58,214 bases of DNA from Bacteroidota bacterium (GCA_023392945.1 JAEWNB010000195.1:1-58214), one strand, 5' to 3'; positions 1 to 8,655 are shown, numbered from the stretch's first letter. Translations and numbers: made by a program. The notes: a model not told the origin generated them from the letters alone.

Positions 1-408
1 ACATTGAGCAACTCATTTGTCAATAATCAGGGACGGCTTCCCTGGCCGGTCGCAAAAGGAGTTAAAGTAAGTGATTTTGGAAATTATCCGCACCCGGATG
101 TTCCTTCCGTTATGATTGAAAACAGAGGAATTGACATTCTCGTTGAACCGGGAACATCAGTAAGAAGTGTTTATGAAGGAGTTGTCTCCGGAGTGCTGGA
201 TGTCCTTGGCACAAAAGTACTTATGATAAGACATGGAGAATATCTCACAGTATACCAAAACTTGACTAATATCAATGTTAAAAAAGGAGATAAAGTAAAT
301 ACAAAACAAGTTGTTGGTAACATTGGAAAATCGCCCTACGAACTTCACTTTGAAGTGTGGAAAAACAATTCCTATCAAAACCCTAATTCGTGGCTTACAA
401 AAAAATAA
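1..408 (+). CDS. Degenerate M23/LytM-domain protein (EnvC-like), 3' end only
   Basis: The frame is open to the left edge, so only the C-terminal ~135 residues are present. They form a LytM/M23 fold: a GIDI motif, a strand around VLMIRHG and an ELHFEVW motif near the end. In active M23 peptidases the zinc ligands lie in HxGxD and HxH. Here they read NRGID and ELH, and the usual YxHL is YQNL, so three histidines are replaced. This is the pattern of EnvC/NlpD-type activators, which stimulate periplasmic amidases during cell division rather than cutting peptidoglycan themselves. The coiled-coil N-terminus expected of EnvC would lie outside the window, so the assignment is an inference from this one domain. 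Confidence 0.75.
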   Translation, partial: TLSNSFVNNQGRLPWPVAKGVKVSDFGNYPHPDVPSVMIENRGIDILVEPGTSVRSVYEGVVSGVLDVLGTKVLMIRHGEYLTVYQNLTNINVKKGDKVNTKQVVGNIGKSPYELHFEVWKNNSYQNPNSWLTKK

Positions 409-436
409 TATATCCAAATAATCAATAATAACCAAA

Positions 437-1249
437 ATGAGAATTGATGTAGAAGAAGCTTTCAAACAAAAGAATCCAAAATTGCACAAAAAAATCCCGA
501 ATTTTGTATTCAATAAAATAAGAAGGCTTATTCATGAGGAAGAAATCAACAATTTTATCAGTGAACACAAAGATGAACCTCCAATTCTTTTTGCCACTCA
601 TGGTCTTGAAGATTTATTTAAAATAGAAATTAAAGTAGTAAATGAGGCAAATATGCCTAAAGATGGGCGACACATAATTGTATCCAATCATCCATTGGGT
701 GGGCTTGACGGGTTGACCATGATCAGCTTACTGGGAAAATATCGTTCAGATATCAAATTGCCTGTAAATGATCTTTTAATGCAGTTAAAACCTCTTGAAG
801 GAGTATTTACTCCAATAAATAAACATGGCAGAAATAAGCAAGATTCTATCAAGCAACTAAATGATATTTTTGCTTCTGACGACCTCATCATTTACTTTCC
901 GGCAGGTCTATGCTCAAGGAAACAAAAAGGAGAAATCTATGATCTGGAATGGAAAAAAACAATTATATCTAAAGCAAAAGAACATCAACGAGATATTGTT
1001 CCAGTTTATTTCGATGGAAAAAACAGCAACCGTTTTTATAATATTGCAAATTTCAGGAAAAAAATTGGTATAAAATCTAATATAGAAATGATATTTTTGC
1101 CGGATGAAATGTTTCGGCAGACGGGAAAAAAGTTTACCATAGTTTTTGGAAATAAAATAAAATTTAGTACTTTTGATAATTCAAAAACCGAAAAGCAATG
1201 GGCTCAATGGCTAAAGGAACAAGTTTACGACCTAAAAAATTTATATTAA
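437..1249 (+). CDS. Lysophospholipid-type O-acyltransferase, GlsA/OlsA-like
   Basis: A 270-residue protein of the PlsC/hemolysin-like acyltransferase group. The catalytic block is SNHPLGGLDG, with His85 and Asp91, in place of the classic HX4D. A later IYFPAGLCSRK block matches the substrate-binding motif. There is no signal peptide. It lies 3 bp before a GNAT-type acyltransferase. In Bacteroides thetaiotaomicron such a tandem pair (glsA/glsB) makes glycine lipids: GlsB N-acylates glycine and GlsA adds a second fatty acid on the hydroxyl. By analogy this enzyme should perform the O-acylation. The family is clear; the amino-acid head group (glycine, ornithine or other) cannot be read from the sequence. 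Confidence 0.8.
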   Translation: MRIDVEEAFKQKNPKLHKKIPNFVFNKIRRLIHEEEINNFISEHKDEPPILFATHGLEDLFKIEIKVVNEANMPKDGRHIIVSNHPLGGLDGLTMISLLGKYRSDIKLPVNDLLMQLKPLEGVFTPINKHGRNKQDSIKQLNDIFASDDLIIYFPAGLCSRKQKGEIYDLEWKKTIISKAKEHQRDIVPVYFDGKNSNRFYNIANFRKKIGIKSNIEMIFLPDEMFRQTGKKFTIVFGNKIKFSTFDNSKTEKQWAQWLKEQVYDLKNLY

Positions 1250-1252
1250 AAA

Positions 1253-2182
1253 ATGAAGAACATTATAGATCCTATTGATCTCGATCTTTTAAAAAGTGAA
1301 CTTACAAAAGAAAAATTTGTCCGCAATACTACATCCGGGAATAATTCTATCTATATGATTGATGCACATAATGCTCCCAATACAATGTTGGAAATCGGAA
1401 GGTTGAGAGAACTTACTTTCAGAGCAGCCGGAGGTGGCACAGGCGAAGAAGTTGATATTGACGAATACGACACTTCTGAAGTCCCATTTAAACAACTAAT
1501 AGTTTGGAGCAACAATGCAAATGAGATTATCAGTGCATATCGTTTCGTTATTGGAAAAGATGTACCTCTTGACCAAAATGGATATCCTCATACTCCATCA
1601 TCAAAATTATTTTATTTTTCAGAAAAATTCATTCAAAACCAATGGCAAGAATGCATTGAATTGGGAAGAAGTTTCGTCCAACCAAAATATCAGGCTTCTA
1701 ACAATTTTCGTGAAAGTTTATTTGCACTTGATAACATTTGGGACGGACTGGGAGCCTTAATTGTGAATAATCCCTCCGCTAAATATTTCTTTGGAAAAAT
1801 GACTATGTATAATCAATACAATCGTATAGCTCGTAATATGATTCTCAATTATCTTGCAAATCATTTCCAAGGGGACCCTGAATTAGTTCATCCATTTAAA
1901 ACAGTAGAAACAGAAAGAGGAATTGATTCTATAAAACAAGTTTTCAGCAATTCAGGAAATTCCATTAAGGAGGATTTCAAAATTTTAAATCAAAATATTC
2001 GTGATTTAAAAGTGTCAATTCCTCCCCTTATAAAAACATATATTTCACTTACCTCTACTATGCAATATTTTGGCGTTTCCCCTAATGATGAATTTGGTCC
2101 TGTAGAAGAAATATGCATCCTTATTAAGATTGCTGACATATACGAAAACAAGAAAATTCGTCATGTCTATTCATATCATTAA
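1253..2182 (+). CDS. GNAT-family N-acyltransferase, GlsB/OlsB-like (hemolysin family)
   Basis: A 309-residue cytoplasmic protein with the acetyltransferase fold seen in OlsB/GlsB-type lipid N-acyltransferases. Typical blocks are the IGRLRELTFR segment near residue 45, a YRFVIG strand and the CIELGRSFVQP motif near residue 135. These enzymes transfer a 3-hydroxy fatty acid from acyl-ACP to the amino group of an amino acid, the first step of aminolipid synthesis. The start codon is 3 bp after the stop of the O-acyltransferase gene, so the two are almost certainly co-transcribed and act in sequence. Glycine is the most likely substrate in this phylum, but that is inference. Confidence 0.8.
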   Translation: MKNIIDPIDLDLLKSELTKEKFVRNTTSGNNSIYMIDAHNAPNTMLEIGRLRELTFRAAGGGTGEEVDIDEYDTSEVPFKQLIVWSNNANEIISAYRFVIGKDVPLDQNGYPHTPSSKLFYFSEKFIQNQWQECIELGRSFVQPKYQASNNFRESLFALDNIWDGLGALIVNNPSAKYFFGKMTMYNQYNRIARNMILNYLANHFQGDPELVHPFKTVETERGIDSIKQVFSNSGNSIKEDFKILNQNIRDLKVSIPPLIKTYISLTSTMQYFGVSPNDEFGPVEEICILIKIADIYENKKIRHVYSYH

Positions 2183-2237
2183 AAATTATTATCTCAGACT
2201 CTTCAAGTACATTAAATACCTATTCTAAAACAAAATA

Positions 2238-2843
2238 ATGGTTATAAAATCAATAAAATATTTGCAGAGTGTAGTTGAATGGAACAAATGTCCCCCACCT
2301 TTATTACCTGAATATGCTTTTATTGGGCGCTCAAATGTAGGAAAATCTTCCCTAATAAACATGCTTGGCAACAACAAAAATCTTGCTAAAATTTCTTCTC
2401 ATCCCGGGAAAACACAAACCATTAATCACTTCCTTGTAAATGATGAATGGTATTTAGTCGACTTACCCGGTTATGGTTATGCCTCGATTTCGAAAACATA
2501 TCGTATCAATTGGGTAAAAATGATTCATGATTATATTTTATTAAGGGAAAACCTTCAATTGGTTTTTGTTTTGATTGATTCGCGAATTGAACCTCAGAAA
2601 AATGACTTGGAATTTATCAATCAATTGGGAGAAATGAAAACTCCCTTCTCAATTATTTTTACTAAATCTGATAAAGTATCCAATAAAAAAGTTGTGGAAA
2701 ATCTATCTTCCTTTAAACAAAAAATGCTACAAAACTGGGAAGAACTTCCGCCCTTCTTCATCACTTCTTCTAGAAACGGTCTAGGGAAAAATGAACTATT
2801 AAACTATATTGATGAAATCAATAATAATTTTTTCAAGAATTAA
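2238..2843 (+). CDS. engB: Ribosome biogenesis GTPase EngB (YsxC/YihA)
   Basis: A 201-residue GTPase of the TrmE-Era-EngA-EngB group, of normal length. All G motifs are visible: GRSNVGKSS (G1), GKTQTINHF (G2), DLPGYGYA (G3), TKSDK (G4) and a SSRNGLG region (G5). EngB assists late assembly of the 50S ribosomal subunit and is usually essential. The start at 2238 gives the standard N-terminus that runs into the YAFIGRSN motif. It follows the acyltransferase pair by 55 bp on the same strand and may share their transcript. Confidence 0.95.
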   Translation: MVIKSIKYLQSVVEWNKCPPPLLPEYAFIGRSNVGKSSLINMLGNNKNLAKISSHPGKTQTINHFLVNDEWYLVDLPGYGYASISKTYRINWVKMIHDYILLRENLQLVFVLIDSRIEPQKNDLEFINQLGEMKTPFSIIFTKSDKVSNKKVVENLSSFKQKMLQNWEELPPFFITSSRNGLGKNELLNYIDEINNNFFKN

Positions 2844-2879
2844 TTGTAAAAGTAACCACCAATGCCAATATTTTTCCAA

Positions 2880-3314
2880 ATGAAAAAAATAATCATCATA
2901 TTATTATTCTTTATCATTTTGGATAGTTGTCAAAGTCAAAAGAAAGCAATAGAATCAGTTTCTAATATGCCCTTAAAGTCAACTGTATGGATATTCACTT
3001 CTGTTGAAAATCAAAATATTGATTCACATCAACTTAATAGTCCTTATATTGTTTTTGACACAAACGGAAGATATTACGGGAACTATGGATGCAATAAATT
3101 TTTTGGGACCTATTATACAAGAAAAAAGAGAATAACTATGGACTTTTCCGGAGCAACCAAGAAATTATGCTCTGATATGGAAATAGAAAGAATTATTAGT
3201 AAAAATATCAAGCAAAACATTACTAACTATAAAATATCTCAAGATACACTCATTTTGTTCTCAAACAAAACTGAAAGATTCAAATTTACCTCAAAGAAAA
3301 ATATCTTGGAATAA
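2880..3314 (+). CDS. META-domain lipoprotein (HslJ-like)
   Basis: The preferred start is the ATG at 2880. The in-frame ATG at 2862 would put a six-residue extension before the signal peptide. From 2880 the protein is 144 residues with a lipoprotein signal ending in a LDSC lipobox. The rest is one META domain, with the STVWIFTSV opening, a YYGNYGCNKFFGTY core and a C-terminal TLILFSN strand. META domains occur in HslJ and related envelope stress proteins; their molecular role is not settled. It lies 36 bp after engB on the same strand. Confidence 0.8.
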   Translation: MKKIIIILLFFIILDSCQSQKKAIESVSNMPLKSTVWIFTSVENQNIDSHQLNSPYIVFDTNGRYYGNYGCNKFFGTYYTRKKRITMDFSGATKKLCSDMEIERIISKNIKQNITNYKISQDTLILFSNKTERFKFTSKKNILE

Positions 3315-3315
3315 A

Positions 3316-4830
3316 TTACTTTTTTTTAGATTTAGCTAATGTTATTCTCATAACCGTACCCTTATCCAAAAAAGACGACTTAACAATCAACTTTCCCTTA
3401 TGGTATTCCTTAATAATTCTTTTAGATAAGGTTAACCCAAGACCCCATCCCCTTTTTTTAGAGGTATATCCGGGTTTAAAAATATTTTTTTGCTTCTTCT
3501 GGGGAATCCCTTTTCCGGTATCAGTTATATCAATATGAACTACTTTTTCTTCTTCAATAAAATCGATAGTAATTTTTCCACAGCCATCCATTGCATCAAC
3601 AGCATTCTTACATAAATTCTCGATAACCCATTCAAAAAGATATCTGTTTATAGGCAAAATTATATCTCCATTTTTGGGTTTATTCAGGATGATACTTACC
3701 TTTCCGGATATTCTTGTTTGGAGATAGGTAAGAAAATCTTCTAAAATTACAACTAAATTTTCCTCCTTCAATTCCGGGATAGACCCAATTTTAGAAAACC
3801 GCTGTGCAATAGTCTCCAATCGATGAACATCTTTATCTATCTCGCTAATGATTGATTTGTCAATACATTGATCTTTAAGAAGTTCATTCCATGCCATGAG
3901 AGATGAAATAGGAGTTCCCAGCTGGTGAGCAGTTTCTTTAGACATTCCAACCCAAACCTGATTTTGTTCGGATCTTCTTGCAACGCTAAATAAAAGATAG
4001 GCAATTATTCCAAATAACAATACAATAAAAAACTGCAAAAAAGGGAACAGTCGAAGTTGCTTTAAGACTGAAGATTCTTCATAAAAAACAAAACAGGTCT
4101 TATCTTCCGGTAAAGTAATCTTAATCGGTTTATTCTCCTGCTTCATTTGAGCAATAATTTCATGTAACTCAGACGAATTTTGCAACTTCGCAGAATCAAT
4201 ATTCCCATAAGCTATCACAACATTTTCAGAACTATCCGTAACAATAACGGGAACTGAAGCTGAGTTAATAACAACTTCTTGAAAAAATGACTGAACTAAA
4301 TTATTAAGAACAATACGAAGATTTGTATATATCTGAGACTCTTTATAATAGACCAAATTATACCGATTCTGATAGTATTGAATTTTAATACTATCGTAAT
4401 CAGATATTTGTTCACCCAATTCAGAAATATTCTTCATTTTAGCCACTTCAGGAGTCACATTAACTGCACAGTCAATTTGTCCATTTTTATTAACAATAAT
4501 TGAAGGAATAGTTGTATTGGAAGAGATAATATTTTGATAAAAGGTCATATCTTCATCCAATGAAGCTTCATTAGCTTTTTGAAGAGCTTGTGCAAAAATT
4601 GCCACTCTTTTTCCTTCTTCAATTTTAATAGTTTGGAAAAACTTTTCAGTATAATTAACCAATTCAGCCTTATAGGATATAGCATCAGCCCATAATTCAA
4701 CTCGTCGTCTCTCTTCATTGGCAATATTACTAATCAATACATTTGAATAGTAAATTATAACAAGGAAAACAACAGCAGCAGAACCAAACAGCAACAATTT
4801 CCAACGTTTTTTATTGCTATAAATATTCAT
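3316..4830 (-). CDS. Membrane sensor histidine kinase
   Basis: 504 residues. One membrane segment lies at about residues 12-33 and a second at about 262-284, framing a periplasmic sensor region of ~225 residues with no family I recognise. The cytoplasmic part has an H-box (KETAHQLGTPISSL), an N-box (ENLCKNAVDAM), a G1 box (DTGKGIP) and a G2 box (WGLGLTLSKRI), so it should be an active kinase. No HAMP domain is apparent and no response regulator is adjacent. It is the last gene of a SurA-like/MoxR/kinase operon, 27 bp after moxR, which suggests envelope monitoring. That role is inference. Confidence 0.88.
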   Translation of the reverse strand: MNIYSNKKRWKLLLFGSAAVVFLVIIYYSNVLISNIANEERRRVELWADAISYKAELVNYTEKFFQTIKIEEGKRVAIFAQALQKANEASLDEDMTFYQNIISSNTTIPSIIVNKNGQIDCAVNVTPEVAKMKNISELGEQISDYDSIKIQYYQNRYNLVYYKESQIYTNLRIVLNNLVQSFFQEVVINSASVPVIVTDSSENVVIAYGNIDSAKLQNSSELHEIIAQMKQENKPIKITLPEDKTCFVFYEESSVLKQLRLFPFLQFFIVLLFGIIAYLLFSVARRSEQNQVWVGMSKETAHQLGTPISSLMAWNELLKDQCIDKSIISEIDKDVHRLETIAQRFSKIGSIPELKEENLVVILEDFLTYLQTRISGKVSIILNKPKNGDIILPINRYLFEWVIENLCKNAVDAMDGCGKITIDFIEEEKVVHIDITDTGKGIPQKKQKNIFKPGYTSKKRGWGLGLTLSKRIIKEYHKGKLIVKSSFLDKGTVMRITLAKSKKK

Positions 4831-4857
4831 ATATGGTGAATTTAGTGAACAAAAACA

Positions 4858-5832
4858 CTATACTTTTAATAACTCATCAATTATATTTTCAACGGAGATA
4901 CCTTCAGCCTCAGCTTTATAATTTTTAATAATACGATGCCTCAAAATATTATGAGCAACTGATTTAACATCTTCAATATCAGGAGAATATTTACCATTAA
5001 GAACTGCGTGTGTTCTAGCACCGACAAGTAGGAATTGAGATGCACGAGGACCGGCTCCCCAAGTAAGATAATCATTAGCCCATTTATGAGCTTGCGGAGT
5101 ATCAGGGCGAGTCATAGTAACAAGATTCACGGCATATTTATAAATATTTTCTGGGATTGGAACTTTTTGAAGTAATTTCTGATAAAATATGATTTCATCA
5201 ACTGAGAGAATCTGTTTTGGCACTTGCATTTCCCCATGAATAGTTGTTTTAACAATATCAACTTCTTCCTGAAAAGATGGGTAATCTAAGTAAATATTGA
5301 ACATAAACCTATCTTGTTGAGCTTCCGGAAGAGGATAAGTTCCCTCTTGTTCAATCGGATTTTGGGTAGCCAGAACAAAGAAAGGATCAGGCAAATTATA
5401 AGTAATCCCGTTCATACTAACAGAACGTTCTTGCATTGCCTCCAAAAGTGCAGATTGAGTTTTAGGAGGGGTACGATTAATTTCATCAGCTAAAACAATA
5501 TTTGCAAAAATGGGTCCTTTTACAAACTTGAATTTTCTGTTTTCATCCAAAATTTCAGTACCCATTATATCCGAAGGCATTAAATCAGGTGTAAACTGAA
5601 TACGATTAAACGTAAGATTCACAGCTTGAGCAATTGTTGTTATCATCAAAGTCTTAGCAAGTCCGGGGACCCCAATAAGCAAAGCATGGCTTCGACTAAA
5701 CATTGCCATCAGAACATTTTTAACAATATCATCCTGACCAACAATTACTTTTGCTATTTCCTTTTTTAATTCAGCATATTTTTCAACGAAAGCATCTATC
5801 GCTTCAACATCATTTTTAAAACTTAATTCCAT
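4858..5832 (-). CDS. MoxR-family AAA+ ATPase
   Basis: 324 residues, the normal length for MoxR. Walker A reads GVPGLAKT (about residues 57-64), Walker B reads VLADEINR, and sensor 1 lies in LATQNPIEQEG. MoxR proteins act as chaperones that help fold or activate partner proteins and metal-containing enzymes. In many Bacteroidota moxR leads a DUF58/BatA/BatB operon. Here it sits between a periplasmic prolyl isomerase (18 bp upstream) and a sensor kinase, so the usual partners are absent from the local context. Confidence 0.92.
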   Translation of the reverse strand: MELSFKNDVEAIDAFVEKYAELKKEIAKVIVGQDDIVKNVLMAMFSRSHALLIGVPGLAKTLMITTIAQAVNLTFNRIQFTPDLMPSDIMGTEILDENRKFKFVKGPIFANIVLADEINRTPPKTQSALLEAMQERSVSMNGITYNLPDPFFVLATQNPIEQEGTYPLPEAQQDRFMFNIYLDYPSFQEEVDIVKTTIHGEMQVPKQILSVDEIIFYQKLLQKVPIPENIYKYAVNLVTMTRPDTPQAHKWANDYLTWGAGPRASQFLLVGARTHAVLNGKYSPDIEDVKSVAHNILRHRIIKNYKAEAEGISVENIIDELLKV

Positions 5833-5850
5833 TTTCAGATTTGATTGAGG

Positions 5851-7197
5851 TTAAGGGATCTGCCACTCAGTAACAAATGGGCAATTTTTATATTCTTCTG
5901 ATACTTTGATACTGGTTACTTTAACTTTATTTTTAATCCATTTATCAATAGTGTTGTATTTTTTTTCTTCTAATGCAGCATTTTTAATCATATCATAATC
6001 TTCCTTAAGGTTTGGTTTATGAGCAGGAATTTTTGATTTTAAATAAATAATTCGATATCCCATCATTCCATCTTCATTAACAAAAGGAACTGCTTCGGAA
6101 TATTTTTCGGGAATCAACTTGTCAATAGTAACAAAAGTAGCCTGATCTATAGATTCCTTGTCAAATTTATTTGAATTGGAGTATGGATTCACAAGCCAAC
6201 CTCCGCTATTTTTGTTTGGATCATCAGAATACAAAAGTGCAGCTTTACTAAAATCCAATTTTTGAGCAGTAATAATGGAGCGAATGCTGTCAAGGAACTC
6301 AATCGCTTTCACTTGTTCATCAAGTGAAGGCTTAGGTTGAAGCAAAATATGAGCAACATTAATAGACTCTCCTCTTCTCTCAATTAACTGTATAATATGA
6401 TAGCCGGCTTTTGTTTGAACAACCTGTGAGATTTCGCCTGTTTTAAGCTTAAAAGCAACTGCTTCAAATTCAGGATAAAGAGTTCCTCTTTCAACAAATC
6501 CAAGATTGCCTCCTTTAGAAGCTGTACCCGGATCATCAGAATAAAGTCGTGCCAACATGGAAAATTTTTCTCCCGCAAGAACCCGATCACGAAATTCATT
6601 TAATTTATTTTTTATAGCTGTAATTTCTTCTTCACTAACTGGAGGAAACTTAACTATGTGACCATATTCGTATGTTGCCTGAACAACAGGTAAACTATCA
6701 TAAGATACTCTTTCAAAAAATGTTTTCACTTCAGAAGGAGTAACAGATATTGGACTGGTAATTGAGTTTTGAACTTGTTCAACCAATAGATATTCACGTG
6801 TCATGGAGCGCATATCTTTTTTGATCTCAGCAAGTGGTTTTTTATAATATTCCTCAATAACTTTCGGATCACCACCTACCTGCTGAATCAGATAAGCAAT
6901 TCTATAGTTAATTTGGTCATCAACTTGCTGATCAGTAACATCAATACTATCTAAAGAAGCCTGATGAATCATCAATTTTTGTAATACAATTTTTTTTAGA
7001 ATATCGCATTTAATTTCTTCCTCATTCTCTCCTGTCCCATTTTGAGAAGTATATTCGAAATAGGCATTTTCAAGATCAGATTTCATAATAATCTCTTTTC
7101 CAACAACCACAATGATGCCATCAACCGAGATATTATTCTGAGCAAAAATAACTATTAAATTAAAAGTAAAAATTAATATTACCAATAGTCTTTTCAT
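5851..7197 (-). CDS. SurA-like periplasmic peptidyl-prolyl isomerase
   Basis: 448 residues with a signal peptide (about 1-19). A SurA N-terminal chaperone region follows, then two parvulin (PpiC) domains. The first contains FSMLARLYSDDP, GNLGFVERG and GYHIIQLIERR; the second starts at NVAHILLQP and has a more diverged core. SurA-type proteins carry outer-membrane proteins across the periplasm to the BAM complex. This is the first gene of a three-gene operon with moxR and a sensor kinase. A possible weak promoter (TATTTTCG) lies upstream at 7252-7259. Confidence 0.88.
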   Translation of the reverse strand: MKRLLVILIFTFNLIVIFAQNNISVDGIIVVVGKEIIMKSDLENAYFEYTSQNGTGENEEEIKCDILKKIVLQKLMIHQASLDSIDVTDQQVDDQINYRIAYLIQQVGGDPKVIEEYYKKPLAEIKKDMRSMTREYLLVEQVQNSITSPISVTPSEVKTFFERVSYDSLPVVQATYEYGHIVKFPPVSEEEITAIKNKLNEFRDRVLAGEKFSMLARLYSDDPGTASKGGNLGFVERGTLYPEFEAVAFKLKTGEISQVVQTKAGYHIIQLIERRGESINVAHILLQPKPSLDEQVKAIEFLDSIRSIITAQKLDFSKAALLYSDDPNKNSGGWLVNPYSNSNKFDKESIDQATFVTIDKLIPEKYSEAVPFVNEDGMMGYRIIYLKSKIPAHKPNLKEDYDMIKNAALEEKKYNTIDKWIKNKVKVTSIKVSEEYKNCPFVTEWQIP

Positions 7198-7251
7198 GCT
7201 AAATTATTTGCGTTCCAAATTAATCTAAAATAACTTATAAAAACAAGTTTG

Positions 7252-7259
7252 CGAAAATA
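7252..7259 (-). promoter_or_regulatory. Possible -7 element of the surA-moxR-kinase operon
   Basis: Reads TATTTTCG on the minus strand, one base off TAnnTTTG, and lies 54 bp before the start codon. It abuts the end of the rpmH terminator, so the operon would start right after upstream transcription stops. This is a weak call. Confidence 0.35.
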
Positions 7260-7260
7260 C

Positions 7261-7289
7261 AAAAAAAGAAGACATCAATGCCTTCTTTT
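7261..7289 (-). terminator. Rho-independent terminator of rpmH
   Basis: On the minus strand an AAAAGAAG / CTTCTTTT stem, extended by CAT/ATG with one wobble pair and a 4-nt loop, runs into a T tract. It starts 23 bp after the rpmH stop codon. Confidence 0.75.
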
Positions 7290-7312
7290 CAATTGTAAAC
7301 AAAATATAATTT

Positions 7313-7471
7313 TTATTTTCTTCCTAAGCTTTCATCAGATACAGTTAATTTCAATCTGCCTTTTGCTCTGCGGGCAGCCAAAACTCTACGACCATTAGCA
7401 GTTGACATTCTTTCTCTGAAACCGTGTTTGTTTTTGCGTCTTCTATTCGATGGTTGATATGTCCTTTTCAT
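7313..7471 (-). CDS. rpmH: 50S ribosomal protein L34
   Basis: A 52-residue gene. The product begins MKRTYQPSNRRRKNKHGF, continues through RMSTANGRRVLAARR, and ends KGRLKLTVSDESLGRK. This is the full, nearly invariant L34 sequence, with a short C-terminal tail as is common in Bacteroidota. L34 is a small, highly basic protein of the large ribosomal subunit. The gene has its own promoter box (7510-7517) and terminator (7261-7289), so it looks monocistronic. The usual partner rnpA is not next to it. Confidence 0.97.
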   Translation of the reverse strand: MKRTYQPSNRRRKNKHGFRERMSTANGRRVLAARRAKGRLKLTVSDESLGRK

Positions 7472-7509
7472 TACAATTATTATTTATTTACTCTCAATTT
7501 TTAAGTTTG

Positions 7510-7517
7510 CAAAGATA
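7510..7517 (-). promoter_or_regulatory. rpmH promoter, -7 element
   Basis: A perfect TATCTTTG on the minus strand, 38 bp before the rpmH start codon. Confidence 0.75.
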
Positions 7518-7548
7518 CATTTTTTTTTAATACAGCAAAAAATATTTT

Positions 7549-8253
7549 TTATTTTAAATATTTTTCAATGATAAGTTTCGGATTTTTAACTGATTTCTGA
7601 AGCCATTCAAAGAGTAATTCTTCTTTTTCAGAAGGAGATAATTGCCATTTAACAGATGATTTTCTGAGTTTTTCGACAAAATTTGAAAGAACTATTGCAA
7701 CAGAATTTGAAATATTATAGCTTTCAGTAAATCCATACATAGGAATTTTCACACATACATCAGCCATTTTTATTGCTTCATTGGTCAAACCGGTTAATTC
7801 TGTACCAAAAAGAAATGCAGTCTTATCAGTAATGGGTAATTGTTCCAAAAAACAACTCTCCTCACCAGGTACAGTTGCCACTATCTTATAACCCTTTGAT
7901 TTCAGAGTTAGAATGCATTTTTCCAGATTATTATCAGATTTTGGATAATTAGAAATAGTAAGCCATTTATTTGCCCCCATAGAGATAGCTTTATGAACAG
8001 TAAATTCATTTTCATTTTCAACCACATGAACATCCTGAACTCCAAAACACTCACATGTTCGCATGACGGCACTAATATTTTGTGTCTGATACAAATCCTC
8101 TAAAACAACTGTAACATGTCTTGTTCTGTTTTCAAGTACATCACTTATTCTACGTAATCTTGGTACAGAAAGAAATGTACTTAAATAAGAAGATACCTTT
8201 TGTCTGATAGTTGGATCGCTTATTTTCAGCAATTCATACTCAATATTTTTCAT
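7549..8253 (-). CDS. SpoU-class RNA 2'-O-methyltransferase, TrmH-like
   Basis: 234 residues of the SPOUT superfamily. The three SpoU motifs are present: NISAVMRTCECFG (motif 1), FGTELTGLTNEA (motif 2) and IPMYGFTESYNISNSVAI (motif 3). These form the knotted SAM-binding site. An N-terminal helical extension before ENRTRHVTVVLED fits TrmH, which methylates G18 of tRNA, better than the rRNA enzyme RlmB. The exact target is inferred. It is separated from HU by a long hairpin terminator at 8270-8323. Confidence 0.88.
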   Translation of the reverse strand: MKNIEYELLKISDPTIRQKVSSYLSTFLSVPRLRRISDVLENRTRHVTVVLEDLYQTQNISAVMRTCECFGVQDVHVVENENEFTVHKAISMGANKWLTISNYPKSDNNLEKCILTLKSKGYKIVATVPGEESCFLEQLPITDKTAFLFGTELTGLTNEAIKMADVCVKIPMYGFTESYNISNSVAIVLSNFVEKLRKSSVKWQLSPSEKEELLFEWLQKSVKNPKLIIEKYLK

Positions 8254-8269
8254 AATCTCTTAAGCAAAA

Positions 8270-8323
8270 AATTTTATGTAACAAAAAAAGCCCAGAATTG
8301 GGCTTTTTTTGTTACATAAAATT
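8270..8323. terminator. Bidirectional hairpin with perfect 25-bp arms
   Basis: The two arms, 8270-8294 and 8299-8323, are exact reverse complements with a 4-nt loop (GAAT). The inner stem is AAAAAAAGCCCA / TGGGCTTTTTTT, a classic terminator on either strand. It follows the HU stop codon directly and lies upstream of trmH, so it should end HU transcription and isolate trmH. Confidence 0.9.
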
Positions 8324-8334
8324 CTCATCAAATA

Positions 8335-8604
8335 CTACACGTGTGCAGTAAGTTCAGAACCAGCTTTAAATTTTACAACATTCTTTGCAGGAATCAACAT
8401 TTCTTTTTTTGTTTGTGGATTGCGACCTTTTCTTGCAGCGCGTTTAACTACTGCAAAAGTACCAAATCCAACCAAAGAAACTTTTTGTCCTTTTTTCAAA
8501 GCATCAGTTGTAGAACCGATAAAAGCTTCTAAAGCATTTTTAGCTTGTACTTTTGTACATCCAGCTTTTTCAGCCATAGCACTAATTAATTCAACTTTGT
8601 TCAT
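8335..8604 (-). CDS. HU-family DNA-binding protein
   Basis: The start chosen is the ATG at 8604, giving an 89-residue protein beginning MNKVELISAMAEKAG, the standard HU N-terminus. An upstream in-frame ATG at 8646 lies only 2 bp from the promoter box (8648-8655) and would be at or above the transcription start, so it is rejected. The dimerisation helices, the VSLVGFGTFAVVKRAAR strand pair and the GRNPQTKKEMLIPA DNA-binding arm are all intact. HU bends and compacts DNA in the nucleoid. The gene appears monocistronic, ended by the hairpin at 8270-8323. Confidence 0.95.
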   Translation of the reverse strand: MNKVELISAMAEKAGCTKVQAKNALEAFIGSTTDALKKGQKVSLVGFGTFAVVKRAARKGRNPQTKKEMLIPAKNVVKFKAGSELTAHV

Positions 8605-8647
8605 TTTAACATAATTTTGGTTAATAAACATATTTCCTACTAGCATG

Positions 8648-8655
8648 CAAAGTTA
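8648..8655 (-). promoter_or_regulatory. HU promoter, -7 element
   Basis: TAACTTTG on the minus strand, 43 bp before the HU start. A TTG at 8674-8676 lies 18 bp upstream and fits the Bacteroidota -33 element. Confidence 0.7.

Noticed and set aside
8605..8646. Longer HU reading frame starting at 8646
   Set aside because: The ATG is only 2 bp from the promoter box 8648-8655, so it would not be transcribed; the standard HU N-terminus begins at 8604.
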